Source: Zonotrichia leucophrys gambelii
Taxonomy: Eukaryota; Chordata; Aves; Passeriformes; Passerellidae
NCBI RefSeq assembly: GCF_028769735.1
Contig: NC_088174.1
Coordinates: forward strand, 186,001-250,000
Direction: 5' to 3'
DNA length: 64,000 nucleotides
Each line of letters starts with the position of its first letter. Positions within the stretch are counted from its first letter, which is position 1. Below are positions 11,921-21,880 of this stretch, in pieces. Made by a program: the position numbers and the translations under genes. The notes beneath the pieces were generated by a model that saw nothing but the letters and a program-made list of their open reading frames with translations, had not been told where the DNA came from and did not search any database.

Positions 11921-14900
11921 CAGTGGGCTCCTGAAGACTACAGCACGCCTCATTCCGGGGGCCCTTTTGGGTAGGTGGGGGCCAAGTGCGTGCTGCATTG
12001 GACTCTGCAGCTGTGGGGAGAGAGACAGGACCCCGTAGGTGCCATGTGCCACCCTGAGGCACACATGACCCTGTCATCCATGTAATCTGCCTTTGCACAG
12101 CTGGGCAGAGGCAAGAAGGTGCTGAATATGGGCAGGGTGCATTAGGTTTATTTTCTGTACAGAGCATCTGGAGCAGCCCATGGGCCACAGCATGGCCCCG
12201 GGGAGCTAAGCAGCACAGTCTCCCCCTGGCCCAGCCCACAGGACATATGGCTGCTGGAGAGTCCTGTCCCAGCAGTGAGTGCACGCTGTCCCTTGGTCTC
12301 TGGGGACTTTAGTGTGCAGTGGACATTCCTGGGGATGCTAGTGGCTCTCGGCACTCATACTGTGGTGGGGCACACCCCCAGCCCTGTGGGGCAGAGCAGC
12401 CAAGAGCACTATGCCAGGGTGTCCAGAGGGAGAGCATCCCTGAGCTGGAGGCAGCTGGATGGGGGTGCCAAAGCTGGGCTCTGCTGGGGGGGTGCCTAGG
12501 CTGGAGTCACTGGAACTGGAGGACACCACAATGGTGGGCACAGGAGGTCCCTGGTGGGCAGTGAGGAATAATGTAGGGGTGGGGGTCCTAGAGTCGAGAA
12601 CTCCCAAAGTTGGTGGGGTTGGGTTACTTGTGAGGCCCCATGGCTGGGGACATCAGAGTACAAGGAGCAGGCCACAGGGCTTGTAGGGATGAGAGATGTC
12701 AAGAGTCCCAGGCATGCATACAAGGCTAGGCAAGGGGTGATGCAGGGAATGAGCAGGGGTCCCCAGTTACCACAGGCCCTGCTGACACACTGAGTGCTGT
12801 GTCAGCAGTGGGCACCCAGGGGTCTGCTGCTCTCCATCCTCTAGAAGGGTGTTGCATGGGCCATCTGGGAGGCCACATGCCTCCCCACCCCCTGGGGCTC
12901 CTGGAACACCCAGAAGGGCAGATGGGGAAGTGAGGAATGTCCTGAGTCACCTGGCACCTGCCCTTCAGTCCAAGACCCCCCTGGAGGGCGCTGTAAAGAA
13001 GCAAGAGGAGGGACAGGAGTAGTGCTAGGCTGATGGTGATTCCTGGGGATGGTAGTGGGGACTGCACTGGCCCTGTCAGCCATTCTGAGTGCTGAGGCTT
13101 CCATAGTCTTACAAACTCCATCTGTCAAGTGCCTCCTCTCAGGCACTGCTCCTCTCAGGTAATGGCTCTGCACAAATATTTCAGTGGCCCTGGGCAGAGA
13201 AACAGCCCCAGCTGGGGGCTGCCAGTATCTCTGCAGGGCACCCACAAGGAATCTGGATTCTGGCCAGCACCGTTTGCATCCAGCTACAGTCCTGGCAAGG
13301 TGCCTGGGGAGCACCTGCTTTCCACAGCTGGGTGATCTCCATCCTGGTGCCCCTGTACTGTGCCCAGCCTAGATTTACCCCAGCATTGCAAGGGCACATG
13401 GGACACATCCCCCCTCTGCCCAGTGCCAGCCTGCAGGATGTGGGGTGTGAGGTGTTCATGCCCACTTAGGAGGGGCAGCAAGAGGGAGAGTGAATGGGCA
13501 CCCTGTGGAAACAAAGCAAAGCCTCAGTGTGGGGTTTTGGGGCAGGGGAAGGAGCTCGAACAAGGCAGAAGGGAACAGGGATGCACTAGCTGGCCTGGGG
13601 GAGAGAAAGGGGCTAGCGGCAGCTCCACAGGCAAGATCCCTACCTGAGGGTGGGTTGGGGCACATGTCCCCAAAGCCAGGATTCCTGGTGGTCCCCAATG
13701 GAATGCCAGGCTGTGCCCAAGGGGCTCACATAGCTGTGGGATCTGCAGGAAGATCATCCCCGCAAGGTGCAACCCAGGCAACAGGCCAGGGTCACTGCAC
13801 CCTGCGCCTGGCAGTCCCAGCAATGATGCAGGCACAGAGCTGGGGTCATCTGGGGACAGTGAATCTTTCCCTGAATCACTGCTCCTCTATCTCTGTGGTA
13901 GCACCTTTCCCACAAACAGCACAGAGGTGATCCTGCTGCTGGAGCAGCCCCTAGGCACCCATGGGTTCTAAAGGAAGGGGCCCATCCCAAAAGACTCAAG
14001 AGCCTGTTGGCACAGTGCATAAATGGACATGGGGCTGGGGTGACAAACTCCAGTGCTCACCCCTCTCCAGGTGCCACTTGGTCCAAGGGGTGCTGGCAGC
14101 AGGGTGGGGGTGAGGGGGGCACTGGCATCTAGGGGTATCCAGGGCTGGGAGCATGCCCCTCTCCATGTCTTTTATCATCACTTGCCTGCATGAATCAACA
14201 GAACATGGTTAATGATTGATAGGGCTCAGATCTGTGAGCTTCCAAAAAAGCAGATGTTCCCCACTCATCACCAAGATGTGGCTAGATGGGGACAAGGGGC
14301 AAGAGAGAACCTGGGGCTCTGTGGTTTCTCAGTCTTCCAGGATGGGAAAGAAACTTTGAGACTGGCAGGAAAGGGAGGGATTGGAGTTGACAGCAGCCCA
14401 TCCAACGGCAAACACGGGAAAAATAAAACTGCTGAAACAACCCCATGGAGCTTGGGCCAGCAATAACAGATGGGGCTGGACCCCAAGCAAGAGGAGACCC
14501 TGGAAAAGCATGAGCTGTGAAGAAACAGCACCCAGATGACAGCACTAGTACCAAGGATGATGGCTGCCACCTATGCCTTGCTGCTCAAAGAATGGAAATT
14601 TTGCTCCAGCATTGCAGACAGGGCATCATATCCAGCAAGAGTCAGGTTTGTTTGCAGATACCTACCCACAATAGCAACAGCAGAGAAATGCCTTGGCCAT
14701 GGTGACAGACAGCCCCAGGAGACCTGGCTCATTGCTCTTCCATGGTCTCCTAGGACTTGCCCCATACAGAGGGATGCGGGGCATCTCTCATTCCCAGACC
14801 CATGGAGGCAGCTGCCTGCAGCCACATTTGGTCTCCTCTGCACTAGGGCAGGTCAATGCTCCAGGGGAGGCACTTCTCATAGGCCCTGCTTGAACCAGCT

Positions 14901-15040
14901 GGGATTTACCCCCACACCCGCCCCCTCCAGTGAAAGCACAAAGGCAGGGCACAGGGATACAGCCTAGGGCAACCTATCCCAGGGTGCACCTGCTGCACCC
15001 TAGGGGCAGTGCAAGAACAGGCCAAGATGATCTTTAGCAA
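11921..15040. other. PHKA1-BMP15 intergenic region
   Basis: Three kilobases between the PHKA1 promoter side and the BMP15 polyadenylation site. I recognise no known coding exon. The only gene-like signs are a minus-strand AATAAA at about 12,151-12,156 and a Pro/Ser-rich open frame ending at 12,338, listed separately. A hydrophobic stretch on the minus strand near 13,000-13,060 looks like a membrane segment but reads better as the pyrimidine tract of a splice acceptor. Confidence 0.5.
12338..12557 (-). other. Possible terminal exon of an unrecognised minus-strand gene
   Basis: A splice-acceptor-like sequence (pyrimidine-rich, ending 'cactgcccaccag' on the minus strand) precedes an open frame starting GPPVPTIVVSSSSSDSSLGT and ending at a stop at 12,338. 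An AATAAA follows on the same strand about 185 bases downstream (near 12,150). The protein is low-complexity Pro/Ser/Gly and matches no family I know. It may be a lncRNA or chance. No upstream exon could be linked with confidence. Confidence 0.2.
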
Positions 15041-15050
15041 AATCAATCAA

Positions 15051-15060
15051 TTTATTTATT
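15051..15060 (-). terminator. BMP15: BMP15 polyadenylation signals
   Basis: Two overlapping AATAAA hexamers on the minus strand (TTTATT at 15051-15056 and 15055-15060 on the plus strand). They lie about 875 bases downstream of the BMP15 stop codon and define a single-exon 3'UTR of roughly 890 bases, containing no other gene. Confidence 0.75.
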
Positions 15061-15934
15061 CACAGTCAAGAAATACAGAAGAGTCAGGCAGCAGGGGTGC
15101 TGAGAGTGAGACTGACCCTTCTGAAAACAGGGACATGCCAGGAGCCCAGCAGAGCCCAAGGCCTGTGTGACAGCAAGAGTGCAAGAAGGTAGAGAGACAT
15201 CTGCAACAGGAATCTGACCTCTGGGAACAAGACCTGAGCCCTGCTAGAGGGCAAGGCAAGGAGCTGAAGAACAGGTGTGTCAGAGGAAACAGCAGGCAGA
15301 GCCCAGCACAGGCAGCTGCCTTCGCCTCTAGCACCGGAAGCAGAGATGGCAGCTCAGGTCCCTCCAGTTTTTCACAGCCCTTCCAGAGCAGAACTGCAGG
15401 GGAGGAGAGAGGCTTCCTCACTCCAGCCCAAATTCTCAGCCTGGTGAGATGCCTCTGCAGCTGAGACTAGATATGGATGGGGTGCACGTGAGTTGGGAAG
15501 GAATGCCACAGGCAGGGTCACATCAGATCCTGACACCACCAGTGTGTCAGATGCAAAACACAGACACCTGGACTTCCTACCCTCCCTCCACCAGGAGACT
15601 CCCAGCCACCTCCTAAGAGCTTGGTACTCCTGTTTAGGGACACAGCTCATATCTGAGAACATCAGGCCAAGCCCCCCTGCCCACCAAAACCAGGCAGCAG
15701 CCATGGGGGCTGCAGGAAGGACAGATGCCATGGGGCAACCACCCCAGCACAGGTTCCTGCCTTTAAAATCCCACAATTTACAAAAAACTGTCATTGTAAA
15801 ACCTCCCCACTGAGCAGCACTGCATGGGGAGGGGAGATGAGCCAAGTGAGCCCCAGGCAGAGCAAGATAAACCCTAAAGTCCAGATCTGCAGGAAGAGGC
15901 AGAGCCCAGGGGTGATGTGCTGGAGCAGTGGAAA

Positions 15935-17513
15935 TTACCGGCAAGTGCAGGACTCTGCAATCATGTTCTCATACTCCTTGTACAGGATGCCTCCATTGCG
16001 CTCAATCATGAGGACGCTGATGGGGCTGTAGCGATAGGGCACACAGGAGGGCCGGGGCACATTGGCATCCACAAGCTGATGAACAAAACTCTGCACCACA
16101 GCATGGTTGGGTGCATGGAAGTCATAGCGGAGCAGGTGGGGACAGGTGCCCTTGCAGTAGCGTGGGTTGTAGCGGTGAGGAGCGATGATCCAGTGGTCCC
16201 AGCCCAGCTGTGCAAAACTGACAGGGAAGGGGCGGAGGGAACAGTCACTCTTCTCCCCTCCCTGCTCCTGCAGGTTCTTGGGCAGGTCATGAGCCAATGT
16301 CCCTGTATCACGTCGGTGTCGGTGGGGCTCTGCTGCCAGAGGTGTGAACCCTGCCTGAGTATCGTTAAGGTAGAGAAGGAGGAAAGGGTGGCCGGGGGCC
16401 ACAGGGGCATCGTGGCCTCCTGGTCGGCCAGCACGCACACAGACATGCCGCAGTGCCAGGCTCCCCATGCTGCTGTTCCCCAGCACCAGGTAAGGGGTGA
16501 CATCAACTTCAGCCCAGCCATCACGGGAACGGGCAGTAGGGCTGAGCAGCATCCTGGGTGGTTCACCAGCCATCACCAGCTCCAGAGCACAGAGAAGGCG
16601 ACCGTGGGCCAGTGACAGACTGGGCAGGTAGACCACAGTAGCTCTGAGGAGGTGCTCGACCTCTGGCTGGCCCTCCATGTGGTAGGTGAGGGCCTGCAAG
16701 TACCAGCGACCTGCAGGGAAGCAGTGACCAGTACCCTGTTAGCATAGTGCAGGAGGCACTGTGGAGCACCCCTTTCTGTCATGGTGCTGCCACAGTCCCA
16801 CACAGCACAGCAGAGCCTGTGACAGCCATCTGCCCCATCACAAGGCAGAAGCTGCAGCAAACAGAAGCCATGAGACAAGGCTTGCTGGTGGAATGAAGGG
16901 CAAAGAGTCTGCAACATTTCCTATCCTCTCCACCAACACCATTAGCCTGGCAGAGCATCAGGCAGAGTAGGAAGAAGGGCACACAAGGGCCAGCTATGCC
17001 CTTGCCCATCTCACCCCTGGGGCAGAGCCTTGGATTCCTGCCAAGTGGAACCCCACAGCCAAGAGCAAACCCCAGCCAGGACACTGTAGAGAGGGGGAAG
17101 GAAGCAGGCAAGAGACCTCACCTTCAGAGCTCAAGCCCACCCTGCTAGCTCTGCTAAGCACACATACCATCCTTAGTGCTCACCGGTTCCTTACCTGCCC
17201 AGGGCTGACCCCCATGGGAGCTGGCCTGCACCAGGCGGATGGTGTTGGTGCCTAGGCTGCGGCTGCGGCGGGGTCGGCCTTCGCGGTCAGCAGCACGCCG
17301 GTACAGATTCAGCATGTAGCGCAGGGGCTGCCCGCTGGCTGGTCCCGCCTGCCAGCCTGGGCTGCCTGGAGCCCGCGTTTGCAGCGCCTGCAGGAGGGGC
17401 AGGGTGGGGACAGCAGGCAGGGAGCCAAGGGGCAATGGGGACTGGTTCGCAGCCTGGGAAAGGGGCAGAACAAGGAGAAGGAGGAGGCTGGTGAAAGGGT
17501 AGGGCATAGCCAT
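15935..17513 (-). CDS. BMP15: Bone morphogenetic protein 15 (oocyte TGF-beta family ligand)
   Basis: Secreted ligand from oocytes that acts on granulosa cells, often with GDF9. Two coding exons, 17195-17513 and 15935-16710, encode 364 residues. This is the usual two-exon GDF9/BMP15 structure. The ATG at 17511-17513 begins a clear signal peptide (MAMPYPFTSLLLLLVLPLSQ); the frame is open further upstream but without ATG. The propeptide contains LRYMLNLYRRAADREGRPRR, diagnostic for BMP15. A basic RHRR motif (in EPHRHRRDTG) is the likely furin site before the mature domain. The mature domain runs from CSLRPFPVSFAQLGWDHWII through YCKGTC and SCVPYRYSPISVLMIERNGG to ESCTCR. It has six cysteines and Ser in place of the cysteine that forms the intersubunit disulfide, a hallmark of BMP15 and GDF9. 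NSS and NDT are N-glycosylation sites. Confidence 0.95.
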
Positions 17514-17592
17514 GATAGGTGAGTGTCGGCAGGGAGCAGGTAAGAGGGACAAGGTGGGGCTGGCCAGCAGAAGAATTAGGGAGAACCTGCAG

Positions 17593-17598
17593 TTATAC
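17593..17598 (-). promoter_or_regulatory. BMP15: TATA-like element upstream of BMP15
   Basis: On the minus strand the sequence AAGTATAACT occurs about 80 bases upstream of the BMP15 ATG, in a region that is not CpG-rich, as expected for a tissue-restricted promoter. A short TAATT core lies slightly closer to the gene and could fit a homeodomain site, but this is weak. Confidence 0.3.
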
Positions 17599-17599
17599 T

Positions 17600-19640
17600 T
17601 CTCCTCACTTGGGAGGCAGAGCTGACTGTGGGCACCAGCAAAAGGATCCCAGGGTGCTTCCAGCTCCTATCAAGACAGGACAACCACACCGGCTGCTTCA
17701 GCTTGGTACAGGAACAGAAAGGTGGGGGGAATCTGTATGCAAAAAGGGATACAAATTCCAGACTAAAATCCAGACCAGGAGCAAAGCTAGCCCAACAGAG
17801 CCTGGCTATGGGAGTTGTAAAGGTGCTGGGGTAGGGGCGTGGGGTGGGGTGGGAGGACCAGCTCACTCAGCCCACCTGCTTTCAGCTCAGCCTCCTCCTA
17901 CAGGATAGGAGGTCCTTGCCCAGGCCCATTTTAAAGGCATGGACTCAATCAGGTTTTAAAGAGGCAGGACCTCCCTGGGTCCCAGGGGAGTGGGGCCAGA
18001 CAGAGCCTGAGAGGGTGCTTTCATGCAATGAGAGTCCCTCCAGCTACCTCCACTCTGTGCTGACACTCCATCAGCGGCTCATCACCTTTGTGCCCATTGC
18101 TGCATGCTGGTCTGCATTGCCCCAAGCAGGCACAAAGCCTGGAGTTCTGCTCCCCAACAGCCCCGCAGCACAGCCAGGCTGCCCAGTGCCTCACTCTATC
18201 CAGCTGGCTCTAAGACACATGGGTGAGCAGAGCGACCCTGAGCCCAGCAGTGGTAAGTATGTCTGGGTAAGCCAGAAGTACCTCACTGTAGGCATCATCC
18301 TGCCACCATCATCACCATGCCCGCAACTTTGCCTACCTTGACCAGTTTCCAGGTCTTTCTGCCAAAACCTGCTCAAAGCTGAGAGGTGAGCGTGATGCTC
18401 ACTCTCTCTCTGGCATGGGCCATTCAAGTCACTTTTTGTACTGGGGACAGTGCTTGCCTGGGAAAGACCCTCTGGGCACACCACAGTGTGGTGTGGGCAG
18501 CTGCAGCAAGTCCCACCTCCAGAGTCCCTGGTGCTGTGCCCCGACCCACAGTACACTGTTGCTCTCCTGCTGGGATGGAAGTGGCCAGGGGGTGAGCACA
18601 CTGGTTGGGAATCACTGGTGAAGGCACAGGGACATGGGGAGAGCTGGAGGGATGGTACTGGTGTCTGCTGCCACTCTTTCTGGTGCCAGCTGGGCACAGT
18701 GCTATGGGGCTTGGGAGGGCTGTGTAGGGGTGTCTGTGGTGCTAAGTGTGCTATGGGGCCATGTGAAGAGCCAGGGCACAAGAGCCCTCTTGCCTGGCCA
18801 GGCAGCCCTTGTTACTCATTTGGGAAAGCGCACAAGGGGCAGACAAGCCAGTGAACATTGGGAAGTCTGGCCATGGCAGCAGCCAGTCATGATTTGGGGG
18901 CATTACAAGGCAGGTGGGGTTGGGGTGGTGGACATGTCAGTGGTGGACATGTCAAGGCTGTATGGGGGGAGCTATGAATCTCTCCTGGGTGGGCTCTAGC
19001 ACTACAAATAGCCCAGGTACCACTCCCCCTGTGCCCTGTGACACTCTGGCTGTACTGGTCTGACTGCACAGGGAGCAGGCAGAGTTCAAGACAGGTGCTT
19101 GTGGACAGGGACTACCATGAAAAACTTGAGACCCTTCCAGCACTGAATGAACCAGCCTGGCACTGCAAGCTGACCCTCCCAGGCCGCGGCAGGCAACCAG
19201 GGCTGCAGGCGCTGCTTGCAGAGCAGAGCTTTCCAGGCCGGTTGTCTGGGAAGGAGATGAGTAAGAGTCATGGCCCCAGGCAGGAAGGGAGGAGCAGGAC
19301 TCTTGGGAATCCATGCCGATCCACTCCCACCATCCCTGGCTGCTGTTGCCGGCTCTTCCCCCTGCCTCAATTTCCCCCCGTGGTACAGCTGCCTCTCCTG
19401 GGTGTAGCAGGGAAAAGACAAGGGTGAAGAACGGCCAAACTGCCAGGTATGCCCTAAGGTGCCTGGCAGGATATGGACAGGGTGGGGACTGGCATGGGTA
19501 GGTCAGACAGAAGCCAGCAGCATGTGCTGGCCTGCAGGCAATGGAGCTTGAGGCACCAGTGTGACTACATGGTGGGGAGCCAGGGGGGCTGCATCGCCCT
19601 ACTGCCACCCCCTTGTACCTACCTGAGTGCTGTTGAACTG
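17600..19640. other. BMP15-SHROOM4 intergenic region, unassigned
   Basis: Two kilobases between the divergently transcribed BMP15 and SHROOM4. GC-rich unique-looking sequence without recognisable exons, RNA genes or transposon fragments. Open frames on both strands are short and show no family motif. Confidence 0.4.
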
Positions 19641-20160
19641 CCACCATGCCAGGCTAAACTGTGCTAAGCAGTCCCTACTGGTGTGCGTTCCCAGTGGCAC
19701 CATATTGTGCTGAACTGGGTCATTTTGAGCTGAACCTGTGCATGGTAAAGCTAAGTCAAGCCAGGCCAGGCTCTGCTGACTGAACTCTGCCAGCCCTGCT
19801 TGGAGCTAAGCTAGATGAGACCCCTGCTTGTTCTGTGCTGTACCAAACTTAACTTTGCCAGCCCTGTGTCATGTTGAACTGAGCTGAGACAAGCCAGAAT
19901 GTGCCAACCCAGCTGAACTGCACCGAGGCATGCCAGGCTGAGCCATGCTGGGTCAGTTAACTCATGCTGGCCCCCCTGCCATCCCACGTTGAGCTGAGCT
20001 GTGATGTATCGTGCTACACTGAGGTTTGCCAGCCTTCCATATCAGGCCACGCTGGGTTGAGCTGGACTGAATTGAAATATGCTAGCTGGGCTGTACCAAG
20101 ATGAGCCAAGCAGCTCACTTCAGGTCCCTGAGCTAAAGGACGGCATGCCAAGGTACTGAG
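19640..20160. repeat. Degenerate GCTGA/GAGCT/GCCAG pentamer array
   Basis: About 500 bases made largely of short words such as gctga, gagct, gctgt, gccag and tgcca, repeated imperfectly without a fixed period. Examples are 'gttgaactgagctgagacaa' and 'gcatgccaggctgagccatg'. The array merges on its right with 'tgctgtgctgtgcc' and then the SHROOM4 CpG island. It is most likely an old, decayed simple repeat. Confidence 0.6.
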
Positions 20161-20199
20161 TAGAGAGGTGCTGTGCTGTGCCATTGTGTGCAGAGCCAT

Positions 20200-21880
20200 G
20201 CCATGAGCTGCGCTGAGCCGCGCCGTGTTGTGCCGTGCCGGACCGTCCGCCGCCGTCCCCCCGCGCCTCATTGGCGGCGGCGGAGCAGTCCCGGTGCGGA
20301 GCGGCCCCGCCCCGCACTCGCCCCGCGCCGCTCAGCCCGGGCGGGCGGGGGTGTAATTTCCTCCACAGTTCGGGGCCGGGCCGGGATGGGGCTGTAGCTG
20401 TAGCCGCCATGGAGCGGGCTGAGGGCCGGCCCGGCGCCCCCCAGTATGTGCATGTGCAGCTGCAGGGGGGCGCGCCCTGGGGCTTCACGCTGCGCGGCGG
20501 GCTAGAGCACGGCGAGCCCCTCATCGTCTCCAAGGTAGGAATCGCCGGCAGAGCCCCGCGTGGGCTCCGCGACATCCCCCCGCGAGGGGCCTCTCGCCCG
20601 TGGCGGGGCGCGGGAGATGGGAGGACACCCGGGGCGCGGCGGCGTCGGGGGTGCGGGGAGCTCCGGCCGCGGGGACTTGTATCCTGGCGCGGCGGGATGG
20701 GGACGGCCACTCGCACCTACGATCTCCGCGGCCCTCCACTTAGAGTCGCAGTGAAGAGTGAGAGCGAGAGGGGCGGAGGGACAGCCCGGGCCCGGCGGCA
20801 GGAAGAAATTCCTCTGGCACATCCGTTGGGCTGGCGTCGGGGGCGGCCCCCACATTCTCCCTCACGTCTTTCCCGGTCCCGTCCCTCGGGCTGTAGCCGG
20901 GGAAGGTCAGCCCCCTGTGTGCCCATCCGTCGGTGCCGCACCTACGGGCGTTCCGGGCACCAGAGTACGGGACGTTTAGTGCCACGGTGGGGGAACCATA
21001 GTCCGTCCCGTCATGCCCCGGCACCCCTGGAACGCAGGGGCAGGACCGTGCCCGGGACGGGGTTGGCGCCGGGGTGCGCTGCCGAGCGGAGACCGGCCGC
21101 AGTCGGGAGCAAATGGTGAGGGTGACCCCTGCGGCCCCGACGTCTCGCCACACAGAGGGTCACCGATTCCTGCGCCCCCCCGCCAGGGCATCGCTCCGCG
21201 GGGAGACCCGCAAGGCAGCGGCCAGGGGAACTCCAATAGCCACCGTCCGGCGTGCCCGGACGGGGCCCTGTCGCCGGACGATTTGGCCGCCTGCCCGCCC
21301 GGTGTCGCCGTCCTGCTGAGCCGGGGTGCGGCGGGCAGGGCTGGCGGCCCCGGGGCTGCTCTGTGCCTCGAGCCGGGCCGACTGCGCCCCCGGGCCGTTC
21401 CACGCCCTCGGCGGGACGCGGCCAGCGCGGTCTGGCTGGGGGAGCTGGAAAAGTGGCTCCGGTCCCAGCCCTGCGCCCTGAGGTGGCACCGCCGGCGGAT
21501 GGGGAGCCGGGCGCCGAAGGAGTAACTGCCCGCGTCCCCACTCGCTGCTGGCCTTCGGGGTGATGGGTCCCCGTGGGTCCGCCGGTTGCCGGAGGAGGGA
21601 TGTTCCTCACTCACCACTTTTGAGAAGAGGATTGGCTTGCGGGCCGCGGGGTATCGGCCCCCGCGCTCCCACGAACACGCAGCCGCCGCGTGTGCTCGGT
21701 AGACAAAAGGGGCTTGTTCCAGCGCTTTGTGCGTTCAGGGGAGGGTCCCCCGGGGTCACCGCTCCGCCGCTGCGGCCGGCCGAGGTGTGTGCGGAGAGGG
21801 GCGGCCCTCGCCTGTGGCGCGGGGGGTGCGGGCCGGAAAGAGGAAGGGCGTCCCCGCACACGATGACTGAGTTTGGCCTC
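20200..21880. promoter_or_regulatory. SHROOM4: CpG island at the SHROOM4 start
   Basis: Very CpG-dense sequence from about 200 bases upstream of the SHROOM4 ATG through ~1.4 kb of intron 1. GC boxes (ggggcggg-type) are present just upstream of exon 1. The long open frames here on both strands come from the lack of AT-rich stop codons, not from genes. Confidence 0.75.

Noticed and set aside
12990..13065. Transmembrane-like segment (ITISLALLLSLLLLLYSALQ) with an HSEW sequence, suggestive of a cytokine receptor
   Set aside because: The Leu run coincides with a pyrimidine-rich splice-acceptor-like tract ending tttacag, and no other receptor motif could be linked.
14268..14570. Signal-peptide-like minus-strand frame (AAIILGTSAVIWVLFLHSSC)
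   Set aside because: It has no ATG start, a stop lies just upstream, and no downstream homology follows.
17514..17552. Upstream extension of BMP15 (SLLPAPCRHSPI before the chosen start)
   Set aside because: The extension lacks an ATG; the signal peptide fits the ATG at 17511-17513.
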